Shown: positions 1-9,372, counted from the first letter of the stretch. The stretch is DNA of 52,818 nt from Nitrosopumilaceae archaeon (GCA_024644385.1 JAHELB010000005.1:1-52818); one strand, 5' to 3'. Numbers and translations are program-made. Notes: generated from the sequence alone by a model not told the origin.

Positions 1-108
1 GCGGGTTTCGAACCCGCGACCTCCAGATTATGAGTATTGCCTTCTTTGGAAGACCTGTTAGATTTTACCAATCGAACTGGCACTCTAACCAGGCTGAGCT
101 ACCCCGGC
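1..108 (-). tRNA. tRNA-Met (CAU, elongator), partial, with intron
   Basis: On the minus strand the acceptor 5' arm (GCCGGGG, 108-102), D arm, anticodon loop CTCATAA and T arm of an archaeal elongator tRNA-Met are readable. The 3' acceptor strand lies outside the window. The anticodon arm is interrupted: CCAG (80-77) is separated from ACTCATAATCTGG (from 35) by about 41 nt (76-36). Removing that segment restores a 5-bp stem CCAGA/TCTGG around CTCATAA. The intron therefore sits between positions 30 and 31, upstream of the anticodon and not at the canonical 37/38. Non-canonical bulge-helix-bulge introns are known in thaumarchaeal tRNAs. The exact splice points are inferred. Confidence 0.85.
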
Positions 109-181
109 ATAGTTTATGCCTAATAATTTGGGAAATTAAATGATTCTGTCTCAAAAATTGAGAAAATTAGCAATATTATGG

Positions 182-1849
182 TTATTGTTGAGCTAATTTT
201 TCCCAATCAAGTTTTTCATTTTGAACCCATAAGAATTTTTTCTGCAACGCCGAAGTGTAAAGTTTCTCCCACTCAGCACCTACTTCATCAGTCCAAGCTT
301 TGACTACTCGAGGATCAATATAATTTCGAAGTGATGTTCCTAGGTTATAGTCACGTGTTTTTCCAGACAAATCAATTTGTAATTTTAATTTCTCTTGTCT
401 TTCTTTGTGCTTTAGTTTTTGTTTTTTAATCTGTTCATTTAATGTTTTAATTCTCTTTTGTTTTGTTTTTTCTTGAGCTTCGGTTTTTATTTTCTTTTCT
501 TCAGTCTTTTTCAGCGTTTCTTCAGTCTTTTTCCATGGTTGTTCTTTTTGAATTTTTTTTAGAGTATCTCGTTTCTTCTCCAGGGCTTGCTCAAAGGTTT
601 TAGGTATAGTTCTTTTATGATTACACATGATTGCCGCCTCCAAATTTGCTAGCTTTGCATGATAGAGTTTTTCATTAGGAGTTTTTCCTTTAAGATTATC
701 ATGTTCTTTGAGATAGTTTTTAACAACATTTGTGGCAAGATAAGTTCTGAAAACCTTTGCCGTCAAGCCTTTGACGATACTTGAATAATACGCATTAACA
801 TGTCGAGAAGTAATTCCATCAAAAATTTCGTCCTTTGGTTTTTTCTTTTGGATTATGTTTTTTAAGTTTTCATGAAATTGTTTGTCATGTCCCTCTGCTG
901 GAACAGTTTCCTGCCATCTTACACTGTCTTTACCTAAAAAGTCAAACTCTATCGTATTTGGAGTAATATTGATATGCTCTTTTCTAAGAGTGGTTGCACC
1001 CACGGTATCTGCCTCGTCTGGGTCTTTTTCGTCCCCTACCCTCATGGCAGTTCTATAAATCAAGTAACAGGCAGTGGCAATCTTGCTTATTCTTGGATCT
1101 TTACTTTTCATATCTTTTTCAATAGTGTCTTTAATCTTTTCAATCTCTTTTGAGAGATGGACAGCTTTTTCGTACTTTGCCTTGTCTCTGTCTTGTTTTA
1201 GACCAGCCGTATCTGCCAACCAAACATATTTTCTTTTTTGTGTAAGAAAATCAGTCCAACCTGCCAACCACATTGATTCTTTATCATGAACGATTTTACC
1301 CCAGTTTCCCTCTGGTACCTTGGCCTCTTTGCCAAGGTTTAGTGTAACATCTTTTGGTGTAACTGGTGGTTTCCATTTACCTCGAAGTGGATGCTCTCCT
1401 CTTCCGATGAAAATTCCGGGTGGTTCGGCCATATAGTTGCCGACTTCAACTTCTTTCCCATCCATTATGGCTTTTCCAAATTTTTCTTTGAGCTGCTCTC
1501 GTAGTTCCTTTCTTTTTGCAGCAATTGCCTTTTTTTCCTCCTTGCTCATCATCTCTTTGAGATCTTTTTCTTTATCGACTAACTTGTAAGCATCAGAAAA
1601 ATCAAGGTCCTCATATGAAATTTTTTTGAATTTAGAAGGTAGAGTTTTTGCAAAATCCTGAGTAAAGTTTTTCTGAAAAACCTTGTCTAGTGCATAGGGT
1701 GTATCCTTTTTCTTTGCCCACTGGTATACCATCTCCTCTTGGTTAATGTCTAGTGAGATTTTCTCCCCCTTGATCTTTATTTTAATGCCCTGCGATTCAT
1801 AGGGAGGGGGAAACAAGATTCCATTGTGTTGTAGAGTTTTCCATTTCAT
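182..1849 (-). CDS. DNA topoisomerase IB (eukaryote-type)
   Basis: This 555-residue enzyme relaxes supercoiled DNA through a 3'-phosphotyrosyl intermediate. All five catalytic residues of the eukaryotic family can be placed: Arg270 (TAMRVGDE), Lys307 (FLGKDS), Arg368 (AKVFRTY), His411 (CNHKRT) and the nucleophile Tyr510 (GTSLRNYIDPRV). Residues 130-230 match the conserved core that clamps DNA. A Lys/Glu-rich coiled-coil linker (about 420-490) precedes the C-terminal tyrosine domain, as in human TOP1, but the long charged N-terminal extension is absent. Among archaea this enzyme is a hallmark of Thaumarchaeota. It appears to be a single transcription unit reading towards the tRNA. Confidence 0.96.
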   Translation of the reverse strand: MKWKTLQHNGILFPPPYESQGIKIKIKGEKISLDINQEEMVYQWAKKKDTPYALDKVFQKNFTQDFAKTLPSKFKKISYEDLDFSDAYKLVDKEKDLKEMMSKEEKKAIAAKRKELREQLKEKFGKAIMDGKEVEVGNYMAEPPGIFIGRGEHPLRGKWKPPVTPKDVTLNLGKEAKVPEGNWGKIVHDKESMWLAGWTDFLTQKRKYVWLADTAGLKQDRDKAKYEKAVHLSKEIEKIKDTIEKDMKSKDPRISKIATACYLIYRTAMRVGDEKDPDEADTVGATTLRKEHINITPNTIEFDFLGKDSVRWQETVPAEGHDKQFHENLKNIIQKKKPKDEIFDGITSRHVNAYYSSIVKGLTAKVFRTYLATNVVKNYLKEHDNLKGKTPNEKLYHAKLANLEAAIMCNHKRTIPKTFEQALEKKRDTLKKIQKEQPWKKTEETLKKTEEKKIKTEAQEKTKQKRIKTLNEQIKKQKLKHKERQEKLKLQIDLSGKTRDYNLGTSLRNYIDPRVVKAWTDEVGAEWEKLYTSALQKKFLWVQNEKLDWEKLAQQ

Positions 1850-1925
1850 TTCTTATCATCATTAAAATTGCGGACTTTGACAAAAACTAGATTTTATGTG
1901 TATATCAATTTAACGTAGGCATGAA

Positions 1926-2756
1926 TCAGGCTGGAAATAGCTCTTTTGACATGTATTTCTCAAATTCAAGGTCAGATTTTGATCTTTTTGCCTCCATAAA
2001 CATTGCAGCATCAGTTCCCACTAGGTATCTTGGCAACATCTCCTTATCATGGAGGGCCTTGATTACAACCTCGGCTACCTGAGCTGGAGACGTACCCATC
2101 TCTACCATCATTTTCAATCCTGCAAGAATATTTTCAGTTATTTGTTTGTACTTTGGGTCCTTCTTTGATTCAGGAATTTTCATTGAATCAAAGAAATTGG
2201 TCTTTACCACACCTGGCTCTATCAAGGTAGTTCTTATCCCAAACATCCCAAGCTCATACCTCAAGCACTCACATAGTCCTTCTAGTGCAAATTTTGAACT
2301 GATATATGCAGGAGAACCAGGAAAGCCCATCCTTCCTGCAACTGAACTAATATTTACTATGGCTCCTGAACCTTGTTTTCTCATTATTGGTGAAACTTCT
2401 TGAATTATTTTTACTACGCTGAAAAAGTTTGTCTCAAATTGTTTTCTAAATTCATCTATCGTGACATCTTCAGTACATCCAAACTGACCGTATCCGGCAT
2501 TGTTTACCAGAACATCTAGTCTATTTTTATCTAACATTATTTTTTTTATTGCAGTAACTATGGAATCATCATTATCAACATCAAGCTCTAGGATACTTAT
2601 TGGAAGGTTCTCACTTTCTATGATTTTTTTTAATTCTCCTGCTTTACTTGTATCCCTCATACTTGCAAATGTTTGATAACCATCTTTTGCTAGCGCAAGA
2701 ACTGTTTCATATCCTATTCCTGAGGAACTCCCAGTAACAAGAGCTACTTTTTCCAT
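1926..2756 (-). CDS. Short-chain dehydrogenase/reductase
   Basis: This 276-residue classical SDR has the nucleotide-binding TGSSSGIG at 8-15, NNAG at 85-88, and the catalytic Ser138 and Tyr151-x3-Lys155 (YISSK). The segment around Asp59-Val60 fits adenine-ring contact. The ELG and IEPGVVKT stretches after the active site are typical of SDRs that act on lipid, sugar or quinone carbonyls. The substrate cannot be predicted. The gene lies just downstream of, and in the same direction as, the helicase gene (about 40 nt gap), so co-transcription is possible. The ATG start is directly before the glycine-rich loop, as expected for the family. Confidence 0.9.
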   Translation of the reverse strand: MEKVALVTGSSSGIGYETVLALAKDGYQTFASMRDTSKAGELKKIIESENLPISILELDVDNDDSIVTAIKKIMLDKNRLDVLVNNAGYGQFGCTEDVTIDEFRKQFETNFFSVVKIIQEVSPIMRKQGSGAIVNISSVAGRMGFPGSPAYISSKFALEGLCECLRYELGMFGIRTTLIEPGVVKTNFFDSMKIPESKKDPKYKQITENILAGLKMMVEMGTSPAQVAEVVIKALHDKEMLPRYLVGTDAAMFMEAKRSKSDLEFEKYMSKELFPA

Positions 2757-2796
2757 GTGGTATGTTTATACACGTTCTATTTATCCCATTTTGATT

Positions 2797-5307
2797 CTAT
2801 ACTAGGGGCCTATCTCCCTCGCTTGGATCTACGAGTTTTGTTTTCTCCCCAGAGTTAATTCTTGAAAGAATCTCCAGAGATGATTTCTTGTGTAAAAATT
2901 CATTATTATTTCCACATCTATATGAAAAGGTACATCGAGGACACCCAGATTCATTTTTACATGGACATTCTTTTATGATTCTCATACTTCTTTCTAAAGC
3001 CTTTTCAAATCTCTCATATAGTGCCCTGCTTGCACCATTCCCTCCAATTGCGCCATCATATATGAAAATCAAGCCCGAAGTTCCCAGAGAAATCCCTCCT
3101 AAATCCTGGGACACACCGCCTGTTATCATGTTACTTCCTTCGATAACCACATGCTCTGTTGCATGGTATCCACTTGCCTCAGTATAGCCTTCATCTTCTG
3201 CACTCTGAATCTCCTTTAGAGGCCTTGGTGCATGAAACACAATTCCCTTTGTGATAAAATCATACTCTAGGGGTTCCTCAAGCATTACCCTATCACCTTG
3301 GGTAACCTCTTGTCCTAACTCTATATTGGCATACCCATAAACTTGTTTTTTGATGTGTAGCTTGCAAAATGCAACCTCTACCTCAAAGGCTTTTCTTTTC
3401 TCGTAAACTGTCTCAATTGTTGGCCACTCTTCAGTTAATGCTTTGGTATAATAGGGATAGTCCTTTGGAATTCTTTCAATCTTTGCAAAGTTTTTTTTTG
3501 GGTAACTAAATTCTTTAACTCTATAACGTGTTCCAGCTAGAAAATAAATTGCATCTTTGTGCAGTTCTTCTAAAGCTATGGGCAAGACTCTGTCACCAAC
3601 CTTTCTTTCATTTAAAAAAATATCAACAGAGTTGCCAATTCCTCTAATGCTAAAATCATTTAACATTGCATTAATTTTATCCAAATTTGGAATGATCCTA
3701 TTATTGTACATCTTAAGATTTTCTTGCTCTAAATGATAATTAATTACGTCTTGATGTTCTTTTAATTCGTGCTTTGAGATTGGTTTGTCACATGCCATTG
3801 ATAGCACCTGAAATTCCTCAACAAACGGATTTTTAGGATCAATGTAAGTTCTCTCAATATCTTCAAAATAATCATCTGGGTGATTTTTGTAATATTGAGA
3901 TATAGGATCATTGCCAAGTGCCAAATACGCATAACCTCTTTGTCCTTTTCTTGCAGCTCTCCCTATTCGTTGAATTAATCTATTTACAGGTATGGTGGAG
4001 GATATGACGCCATCCACATTTCCTACATCAATTCCCAACTCTAAGGTGGGTGTGCAGGATATTGCTTGAATAGAGTCGTCTTTGAATTGCTTTTCAACTG
4101 ATTTGCGATAGTTTGCCATCAGTCCGGCCCTGTGAACTTTGATGTTTATTTTTTGTTTTTTTGCTTGCATTGCCAAAAGTTCAGAATTTAGATGAGAGTT
4201 GCTAAACACCATTGTTTTGTGATTTTTTTCAGTCAATCTTTTTGTCAAATCCACCATTAGGGCCCTCTGAGTTCTAAGTGATGGAAAAAGCATTACAAAA
4301 TCAGTTTGGCCCTTTTTTCCAGATCCATGGATTATCATCATCTTGACGTCAAATAGTTTTTCACAAAACTCTTTTGCATCATCTAGAGTAGCTGATGCTG
4401 CAATAAACTGAATCTCATTTGGGCAGACTCTTTTTAGCCTTTTGATTATATAGTGCACGTTAGAGCCAAAAATCCCAGAATACACGTGGGCCTCATCTAC
4501 TATCAAAACTCTTACAGATCTTAAAAGCGAGGAAAATTTAGTTTGATGCCACAAATGATAATGAATCACATCAAAATTTGTAACCAAGATATGAGGAGGA
4601 TTGTCTAAAATTTCTCTGCGTTCTGTTTGTGTTGTGTCTCCATCAAAAACTTTGACACTAATTCCAATTTTTTCTGCAAAATTTTGAATTTTGGGATATT
4701 GATCTCTTGCTAAGGCCTTTGTGGGGTAGATAAATACCGCAAAAACATTTCCATCTTCAGCAGTATTTTTTATTTTTTGAATAACTGGAATCAAAAAAGC
4801 CTCTGTCTTTCCTGAGGCAGTTGGAGCTTCAATTATTACATTTTCACCAAATGAAATTTCTCGAATTGCTTCTTCTTGAAATTTGTAAAAATGGGTTATG
4901 TGGATTTCTTTTAGGTGTTTTGCAATTTCTTCTTCAAGACCAATATCATCAACTTTACAACCCATTTTAGGCTCTGGATTTTTTAAAATCTTGTACTCTG
5001 AGATGTAGTCTTTTTTGGAATAAAGGATATTCTCAGTTATAATGTCGGGTTTGTTTTTGCCAATCAATTTTTTTATTTCATTTTCATCTCTTATGATTCC
5101 CTCATCTTTTAAATTCTCAGAGACTCCCTTCTCTGAGACTAGACCACTATCAAATCTTGACAAAAATTCTAAAAATACTTCGTCATAATTTTTTGAAAAC
5201 TCTAGTAAATCTTCTATTCCGCAATTGTTACAAGAAACGTGTATTTTTTTATTAAATGTTTTTTGAATTTCTATTTTTGATTTACATTTAGGACATGAAA
5301 ATTTCAT
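2797..5307 (-). CDS. DEAD/DEAH-box helicase with DUF1998-type cysteine C-terminus
   Basis: This is an 836-residue superfamily 2 helicase. An N-terminal zinc ribbon (Cys5, Cys8, Cys26, Cys29) comes first. The two RecA domains follow, with Walker A APTASGKT (161-168), a DEAH box near 271, SAT near 305, and a motif VI region ending QRIGRAARKGQRG. The C-terminal third resembles the DUF1998/MrfA module with Cys781, Cys783, Cys789, Cys792 and Cys798, likely a metal site. MrfA-type helicases act in nucleotide-excision-like DNA repair in bacteria, and the archaeal role is inferred. The fused N-terminal ribbon is a less common addition. It is divergently oriented from the methyltransferase gene across about 100 bp. 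Confidence 0.9.
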   Translation of the reverse strand: MKFSCPKCKSKIEIQKTFNKKIHVSCNNCGIEDLLEFSKNYDEVFLEFLSRFDSGLVSEKGVSENLKDEGIIRDENEIKKLIGKNKPDIITENILYSKKDYISEYKILKNPEPKMGCKVDDIGLEEEIAKHLKEIHITHFYKFQEEAIREISFGENVIIEAPTASGKTEAFLIPVIQKIKNTAEDGNVFAVFIYPTKALARDQYPKIQNFAEKIGISVKVFDGDTTQTERREILDNPPHILVTNFDVIHYHLWHQTKFSSLLRSVRVLIVDEAHVYSGIFGSNVHYIIKRLKRVCPNEIQFIAASATLDDAKEFCEKLFDVKMMIIHGSGKKGQTDFVMLFPSLRTQRALMVDLTKRLTEKNHKTMVFSNSHLNSELLAMQAKKQKINIKVHRAGLMANYRKSVEKQFKDDSIQAISCTPTLELGIDVGNVDGVISSTIPVNRLIQRIGRAARKGQRGYAYLALGNDPISQYYKNHPDDYFEDIERTYIDPKNPFVEEFQVLSMACDKPISKHELKEHQDVINYHLEQENLKMYNNRIIPNLDKINAMLNDFSIRGIGNSVDIFLNERKVGDRVLPIALEELHKDAIYFLAGTRYRVKEFSYPKKNFAKIERIPKDYPYYTKALTEEWPTIETVYEKRKAFEVEVAFCKLHIKKQVYGYANIELGQEVTQGDRVMLEEPLEYDFITKGIVFHAPRPLKEIQSAEDEGYTEASGYHATEHVVIEGSNMITGGVSQDLGGISLGTSGLIFIYDGAIGGNGASRALYERFEKALERSMRIIKECPCKNESGCPRCTFSYRCGNNNEFLHKKSSLEILSRINSGEKTKLVDPSEGDRPLV

Positions 5308-5413
5308 CTAATCTCAAATCTGATGAAATTTAATCAAGATTTATTGTTTGAGGATAATTCAATATCTGATTTCACGACATTATTAAGATGGGAAATTATC
5401 TTGAATTTTAAAT

Positions 5414-6190
5414 TTGAAAAAGATCGAGATCAACAAAATTTATAATAAAAATTGTATAGATGGTATGAAATTTATTCCCAAAAATAAAATTGATCTGGTG
5501 ATAACTGATCCTCCGTTTGCAATTAATTTTAAAGCAAAAAAGGCAAATTATAATCGAATCCCATCGAGGGTTATTTCTGGATATAATGAAATCAAGGCTG
5601 AAGATTATTATGATTTTACCTATTCATGGATGAAGGAAATCTATAGAGTTTTAAAAGATTCAGGGAGCATGTATGTTTTTTCAGGATGGAATAATCTTAA
5701 AGACATTCTTAGGGCATTAGATGATGTAGGATTTATTACAATTAATCACATAATTTGGAAATACCAATTTGGAGTAGTCACAAGAAAAAAGTATGTGACA
5801 TCTCACTATCACTGTCTTTATGTTTGTAAAGATGATAAGAAACGAAAATTTTTCCCCTTTACTAGATTCAAAAAAGAAGATAGAACCAAGGAAGGGCGAA
5901 GTTTACATTACAAGGATAAAGAGGATGTCTGGGAAATTAAAAGAGAATATTGGACCGGAGATGAGAAAACCCCTACCAAACTTCCCTATGAATTAATTGA
6001 AAAAATATTACAATATTCTAGTGAAAAAAAAGATATTGTTTTGGATCCCTTTCTGGGATCAGGACAGGTTGCAGTGGTTAGTAAATCAAAAGGAAGAAGA
6101 TTTTTGGGTTTTGAAATCGTTCCAGACTATTACAAATTTGCCAAAAAACGATTAGATAAAAATCTCTATAGATTAAAAAAACTAGATTAA
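5414..6190 (+). CDS. DNA methyltransferase, beta class (N6-adenine or N4-cytosine), apparently orphan
   Basis: This 258-residue SAM-dependent DNA methyltransferase carries catalytic motif IV as TDPPF (Asp32-Phe35) near the N-terminus. The SAM-binding motif I, DPFLGSGQV, comes at about 211-219 near the C-terminus. The order IV - target region - I is the beta class. DPPF is a variant of the usual DPPY/SPPY. No restriction endonuclease-like ORF is adjacent, so it is likely a solitary methyltransferase with a regulatory or protective role. Translation probably starts at TTG (5414). The target specificity cannot be read from the sequence. Confidence 0.9.
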   Translation: MKKIEINKIYNKNCIDGMKFIPKNKIDLVITDPPFAINFKAKKANYNRIPSRVISGYNEIKAEDYYDFTYSWMKEIYRVLKDSGSMYVFSGWNNLKDILRALDDVGFITINHIIWKYQFGVVTRKKYVTSHYHCLYVCKDDKKRKFFPFTRFKKEDRTKEGRSLHYKDKEDVWEIKREYWTGDEKTPTKLPYELIEKILQYSSEKKDIVLDPFLGSGQVAVVSKSKGRRFLGFEIVPDYYKFAKKRLDKNLYRLKKLD

Positions 6191-6191
6191 C

Positions 6192-6545
6192 CTAATCTTG
6201 TTTCTGATTTTCAGAATCATTAATCTTTTTTTGTCCCATTCTATCTTCTATCAATTTTTTTAACATCTCATCTGTCTTTCCTTCAGGTTTAATACCCAAA
6301 GACTTTGCAATGATTTCGTTTTTCTGCCTCTCATTTTCCACAGGGCCTGAAATGTTTACAGTTTCATTTGAGACTTCTTTTACTTGATTTTGAAAGTCTG
6401 TTTTTGCATTATTGTATTCACTAACTGCTCTTCCTAGTTTTCTTGCAGCTCCAGGAAGCTGACCAGAACCCAAAAATAGAATCAAGGCAACAAAAATAAT
6501 GATTATCCACTCGCTTCCCAAAATATTCAAAGAGTGCTCAATCAT
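6192..6545 (-). CDS. tatA: TatA/TatB-type twin-arginine translocase subunit
   Basis: This 117-residue protein has a short N-terminus, one membrane helix (about 13-29, WIIIIFVALILFLGSGQLP) and the FGxxxLP-like hinge GSGQLPGAARKLG. An amphipathic helix follows, then a charged, poorly conserved tail. That is the TatA/B architecture, which forms the pore for export of folded proteins at the cytoplasmic membrane. The C-terminal tail is longer than in minimal TatA and Lys-rich. TatC is not in this window. It converges with the methyltransferase gene, with a one-base gap. Confidence 0.85.
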   Translation of the reverse strand: MIEHSLNILGSEWIIIIFVALILFLGSGQLPGAARKLGRAVSEYNNAKTDFQNQVKEVSNETVNISGPVENERQKNEIIAKSLGIKPEGKTDEMLKKLIEDRMGQKKINDSENQKQD

Positions 6546-6620
6546 GTAATAAAATGGCTTTGTTTAAAATTAAACCTAATGTTTTTCAATAAATTTTCCT
6601 GACCTCGGAAATTAAAGAAC

Positions 6621-7778
6621 CTAAAATCTTTGGATTCGGCGAGGCTCTAGCTTTTTCCTTGAAACTATTGCAAGCATTGCAACCCCTATCCCAATAACGA
6701 AAAATACCAAGTACGGTGCCTGGTCTCCAAAGGACTGTGTTATTGGTCCGCCTAAGGTGGGACCTAGCGCCCACCCTATCCCAAAAACGGTTTCATATGC
6801 CCCAATTATCTTACCAGAGATTTCCTTTCTTGTTTTACTCAAAATAATCTCAAGTGTTAATGGAAAGAATATGCTAAACCCAAACCCCATAAGAACTAGT
6901 GCCACTCCAAATAAAATTATAGAATCTGATATTACTGATAATGCTAATCCTGCTGAAATGGCAAAAGTAGCTGCAATTAGAGTTTGACTAGTTCGCCTGG
7001 AGAACTTTCCTGCTAACGCAAGAGATACAACTCTTGATACTCCAAATGCAAAATACAAAAGCAAAATGTCAGTGTCTGACATTCCGTTGTCATTAAGAAA
7101 CGCCGGATAAATAGATAAGATTATTCCAAATGATGAGGTGCAGAAGATCAAAAGAATAAGGACTTCGGGAAATCTCTTCATCTCCTTTAAAGATGCAAAA
7201 GAGAATCTTTGATGATGATCCTTTCTTTTTCTTCGTGATACTAGTAATGCTGACACTATTGCAGTTGCCAAAATAAATGCAGTCACCTGAAAGAGAATTC
7301 TATATGTGATGTCTAGTTCTTCTAGAAATACAGTTCCAAGGAGAGGGCCTATCATAAACCCCAATACAAAAAACATTGTAAACCAGGAAATATTCCGTAC
7401 TCTGTCATTTTCATTACTCTCATTAGAAATAATGGATTCACAAGGAGGCCAAAAAAAAGCATGAGCCACACCCGTCATTATTCTGAACCCCATAATTTCT
7501 GGCACGGATTGCGCAATAGAGAGAAGATAGATTGATGCAGAATTAATCGATGCACCTATCGCAAGGAGATACCCGTTATTGAACTTGTCAAGAAGAATCC
7601 CTACAAAAACTGGGATGAACATGTAGGGGATAAAGTTTGCAAGGCCGATAAGTCCAAGCTCAGAGTAGGATGCTCCAATTACATTTTTGGCAAAGATTGG
7701 AAGGATAGGACCATGTAGACCATAGGAGATTCCAATAATTAGGCCGGTGATGTTTACAAGAATTAAAACTCTGTTCAT
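6621..7778 (-). CDS. Major facilitator superfamily transporter
   Basis: This 385-residue protein has about twelve hydrophobic helices. The MFS loop 2-3 signature appears as GILLDKFNNG near 62-71, and a second related loop, AGKFSRRTSQ, follows the central cytoplasmic loop near 255. The central loop is Arg/Lys-rich (SRRKRKDHH). Such 12-TM proteins are mostly drug/H+ antiporters or exporters of small molecules, and the substrate is unknown. Its start overlaps the end of the upstream methyltransferase gene by 4 nt, so the two are almost certainly one operon and could modify and export the same compound. That link is inference. Confidence 0.88.
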   Translation of the reverse strand: MNRVLILVNITGLIIGISYGLHGPILPIFAKNVIGASYSELGLIGLANFIPYMFIPVFVGILLDKFNNGYLLAIGASINSASIYLLSIAQSVPEIMGFRIMTGVAHAFFWPPCESIISNESNENDRVRNISWFTMFFVLGFMIGPLLGTVFLEELDITYRILFQVTAFILATAIVSALLVSRRKRKDHHQRFSFASLKEMKRFPEVLILLIFCTSSFGIILSIYPAFLNDNGMSDTDILLLYFAFGVSRVVSLALAGKFSRRTSQTLIAATFAISAGLALSVISDSIILFGVALVLMGFGFSIFFPLTLEIILSKTRKEISGKIIGAYETVFGIGWALGPTLGGPITQSFGDQAPYLVFFVIGIGVAMLAIVSRKKLEPRRIQRF

Positions 7779-8464
7779 TTGTATGCTGCAACCATAATTG
7801 CCCCGCCCATAAGATCTTTCTCAAATTCAACTCTGGAGAATTTTTCCAAAATAAGCTCTTCGAGTTTTTTATTTTGAGGCCATCTTTTGTAGGTACCATA
7901 AAGGGTTGCAAACTTTAACCCCAACTTACCTCCTGCGATTAATGCGAGGATTGGAAGTATAGCCCTGAGATAAAAAGAGACACCTAATCTGATAAATGCC
8001 TTGTCTGGTTTTCCCAAATCAACAATCACAAATCTTCCGTCTTTTTTCAAAACTCTATGAATCTCTGAAATTGCAATCCTTAGATTTATTGCGTCTCTTA
8101 GCGAGTAACCACAAAGGACTGCATCAAACTCCTTTTCTCTGAAGGGAATATGTTCAAACACACCGCTTACCAAGTCTGGGGTCTTCTCAAAGAATGTACC
8201 AGTATTCTTCAGCATTGGAACCAGTGGGTCATAAAGCGTAATCGAGATATCCTCCTTGCAGAGATTTGATGCTGTCTTTGACATGTTTCCAAAACCAGAA
8301 CCTGCATCCAGAATTTTATTTCCTGGTAGAACACGTCCCTCAATTCCTCTAATTCTATGCTCTACGTCTTTTCCAAGGGATATGTACGAATTTACCTTGT
8401 CGTAAACTGGTATTATTTGGCGAAGAACATCTATTACTTCTCCCCAATAACTTCCTAAACCCAA
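7775..8464 (-). CDS. Class I SAM-dependent methyltransferase, UbiE/MenG-like
   Basis: This 229-residue protein has the SAM-binding motif I as ILDAGSGFGNMSK (about 50-62). An acidic strand end follows (ITLYDPL), and then the post-I motif DAVLCGYSLRDAINL, which closely resembles the quinone methyltransferases UbiE/MenG (ALRNV/DL). Archaea of this group make menaquinones, so a quinone C-methylation role is plausible but unproven. The C-terminal third has a hydrophobic patch (FYLRAILPILALIAGG) that may touch the membrane. It is the first gene of a two-gene operon with the MFS transporter (4-nt overlap). Confidence 0.82.
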   Translation of the reverse strand: MGLGSYWGEVIDVLRQIIPVYDKVNSYISLGKDVEHRIRGIEGRVLPGNKILDAGSGFGNMSKTASNLCKEDISITLYDPLVPMLKNTGTFFEKTPDLVSGVFEHIPFREKEFDAVLCGYSLRDAINLRIAISEIHRVLKKDGRFVIVDLGKPDKAFIRLGVSFYLRAILPILALIAGGKLGLKFATLYGTYKRWPQNKKLEELILEKFSRVEFEKDLMGGAIMVAAYK

Positions 8465-8524
8465 TTGGTAATCAACTCTATAACAATATGTGAATGATTT
8501 TCAAATCTAAATAAATGGAGATTG

Positions 8525-9247
8525 CTACACGTTAAACTTTGAAACATTTTGAGAATATTTTTTTAAATCAGATTCAGAAATTTTTTCAAATTCTTTGCCT
8601 TTTGTAGTTACTTTTGCCATCTTTACATTTCGTACTTCATCTTTCTTCTCATCCTTTAAGTTAATTGCTGCAATAGCTAGTGCTGCTGCGTCTTCCAAAT
8701 TCATTTCTGAATTGTAGTTTTTCTCCAGAAAAGAATTTACTTCCTCAGAACCAGCACCAATTGCAATTGCTGCATATTGGACAAAAGTTCCACTTGGATC
8801 AGTTACATAGATGGATTCGCCTTTTTGGTCAACTCCTGCAATAATCAAAGCAACTCCATTGGGGCGTACTCCTGAATACTGGGTAAATTGATGTGATTGA
8901 TCTGCCAAGTGCTTTGCAACGGTTCCTACCTCTACTGACTCATCGTAGGTCATTTTGTTTCCCTGTGAGAATAGCCTTGCATTATCTACTTGGACTCTTG
9001 CATCTGGGATGTACCCTGCAGCTGCCACTCCGATATGGAAATCTACTTGAAATATTTTTTGGGTTACTTCTCTTGTTTGAAGGGCTCTGGGCTTTTCTTC
9101 GACTGCCATAATTACTCCTTCCTTAGTTGAAATTCCTAATGCTAAGGTTCCTCGTTTTACTGTCTCGATTGCATATTCTACTTGGTAAATCCTTCCATCC
9201 GGTGAATACATTGTTGGGGTCATATCGTAACCTCTAGATGCCATCAT
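8525..9247 (-). CDS. psmA: Proteasome subunit alpha
   Basis: This is the alpha subunit of the archaeal 20S proteasome. It forms the outer rings and the gated entry of the proteolytic core. The N-terminal signature RGYDMTPTMYSPDGRIYQVEYA is exact for the alpha family, and the fold runs to about 240 residues. The reading frame is open upstream to a TTG at 9268. I prefer the tandem ATG at 9247/9244 because a TATA-like TTAAATT (9272-9278) sits about 25 nt before it, which makes the TTG version lie at or before the transcription start. The C-terminus is Lys/Glu-rich. The catalytic beta subunit is not in the window. Confidence 0.95.
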   Translation of the reverse strand: MMASRGYDMTPTMYSPDGRIYQVEYAIETVKRGTLALGISTKEGVIMAVEEKPRALQTREVTQKIFQVDFHIGVAAAGYIPDARVQVDNARLFSQGNKMTYDESVEVGTVAKHLADQSHQFTQYSGVRPNGVALIIAGVDQKGESIYVTDPSGTFVQYAAIAIGAGSEEVNSFLEKNYNSEMNLEDAAALAIAAINLKDEKKDEVRNVKMAKVTTKGKEFEKISESDLKKYSQNVSKFNV

Positions 9248-9271
9248 GATATGTCGAGTTCCCACCAAGTC

Positions 9272-9278
9272 AATTTAA
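9272..9278 (-). promoter_or_regulatory. TATA box candidate for psmA
   Basis: On the minus strand TTAAATT lies about 25-28 nt before the ATG at 9247. This is the spacing expected if transcription begins at or within a few bases of the start codon. Confidence 0.45.
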
Positions 9279-9372
9279 GGGTAATTGTCTGGCATCAAGG
9301 CAAAAAGATGTGGAATAGATTTGGAAATAGCGTTTTAAGGAGAAATTTTGTATGTAATATCAGGTAAATAAT

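Noticed and set aside
106-121. Inverted repeat GGCATA-GTT-TATGCC at the 5' end of the tRNA gene
   Set aside because: Overlaps the tRNA acceptor and is only 6 bp. Likely chance or a weak promoter feature, and without the CACAAA arm.
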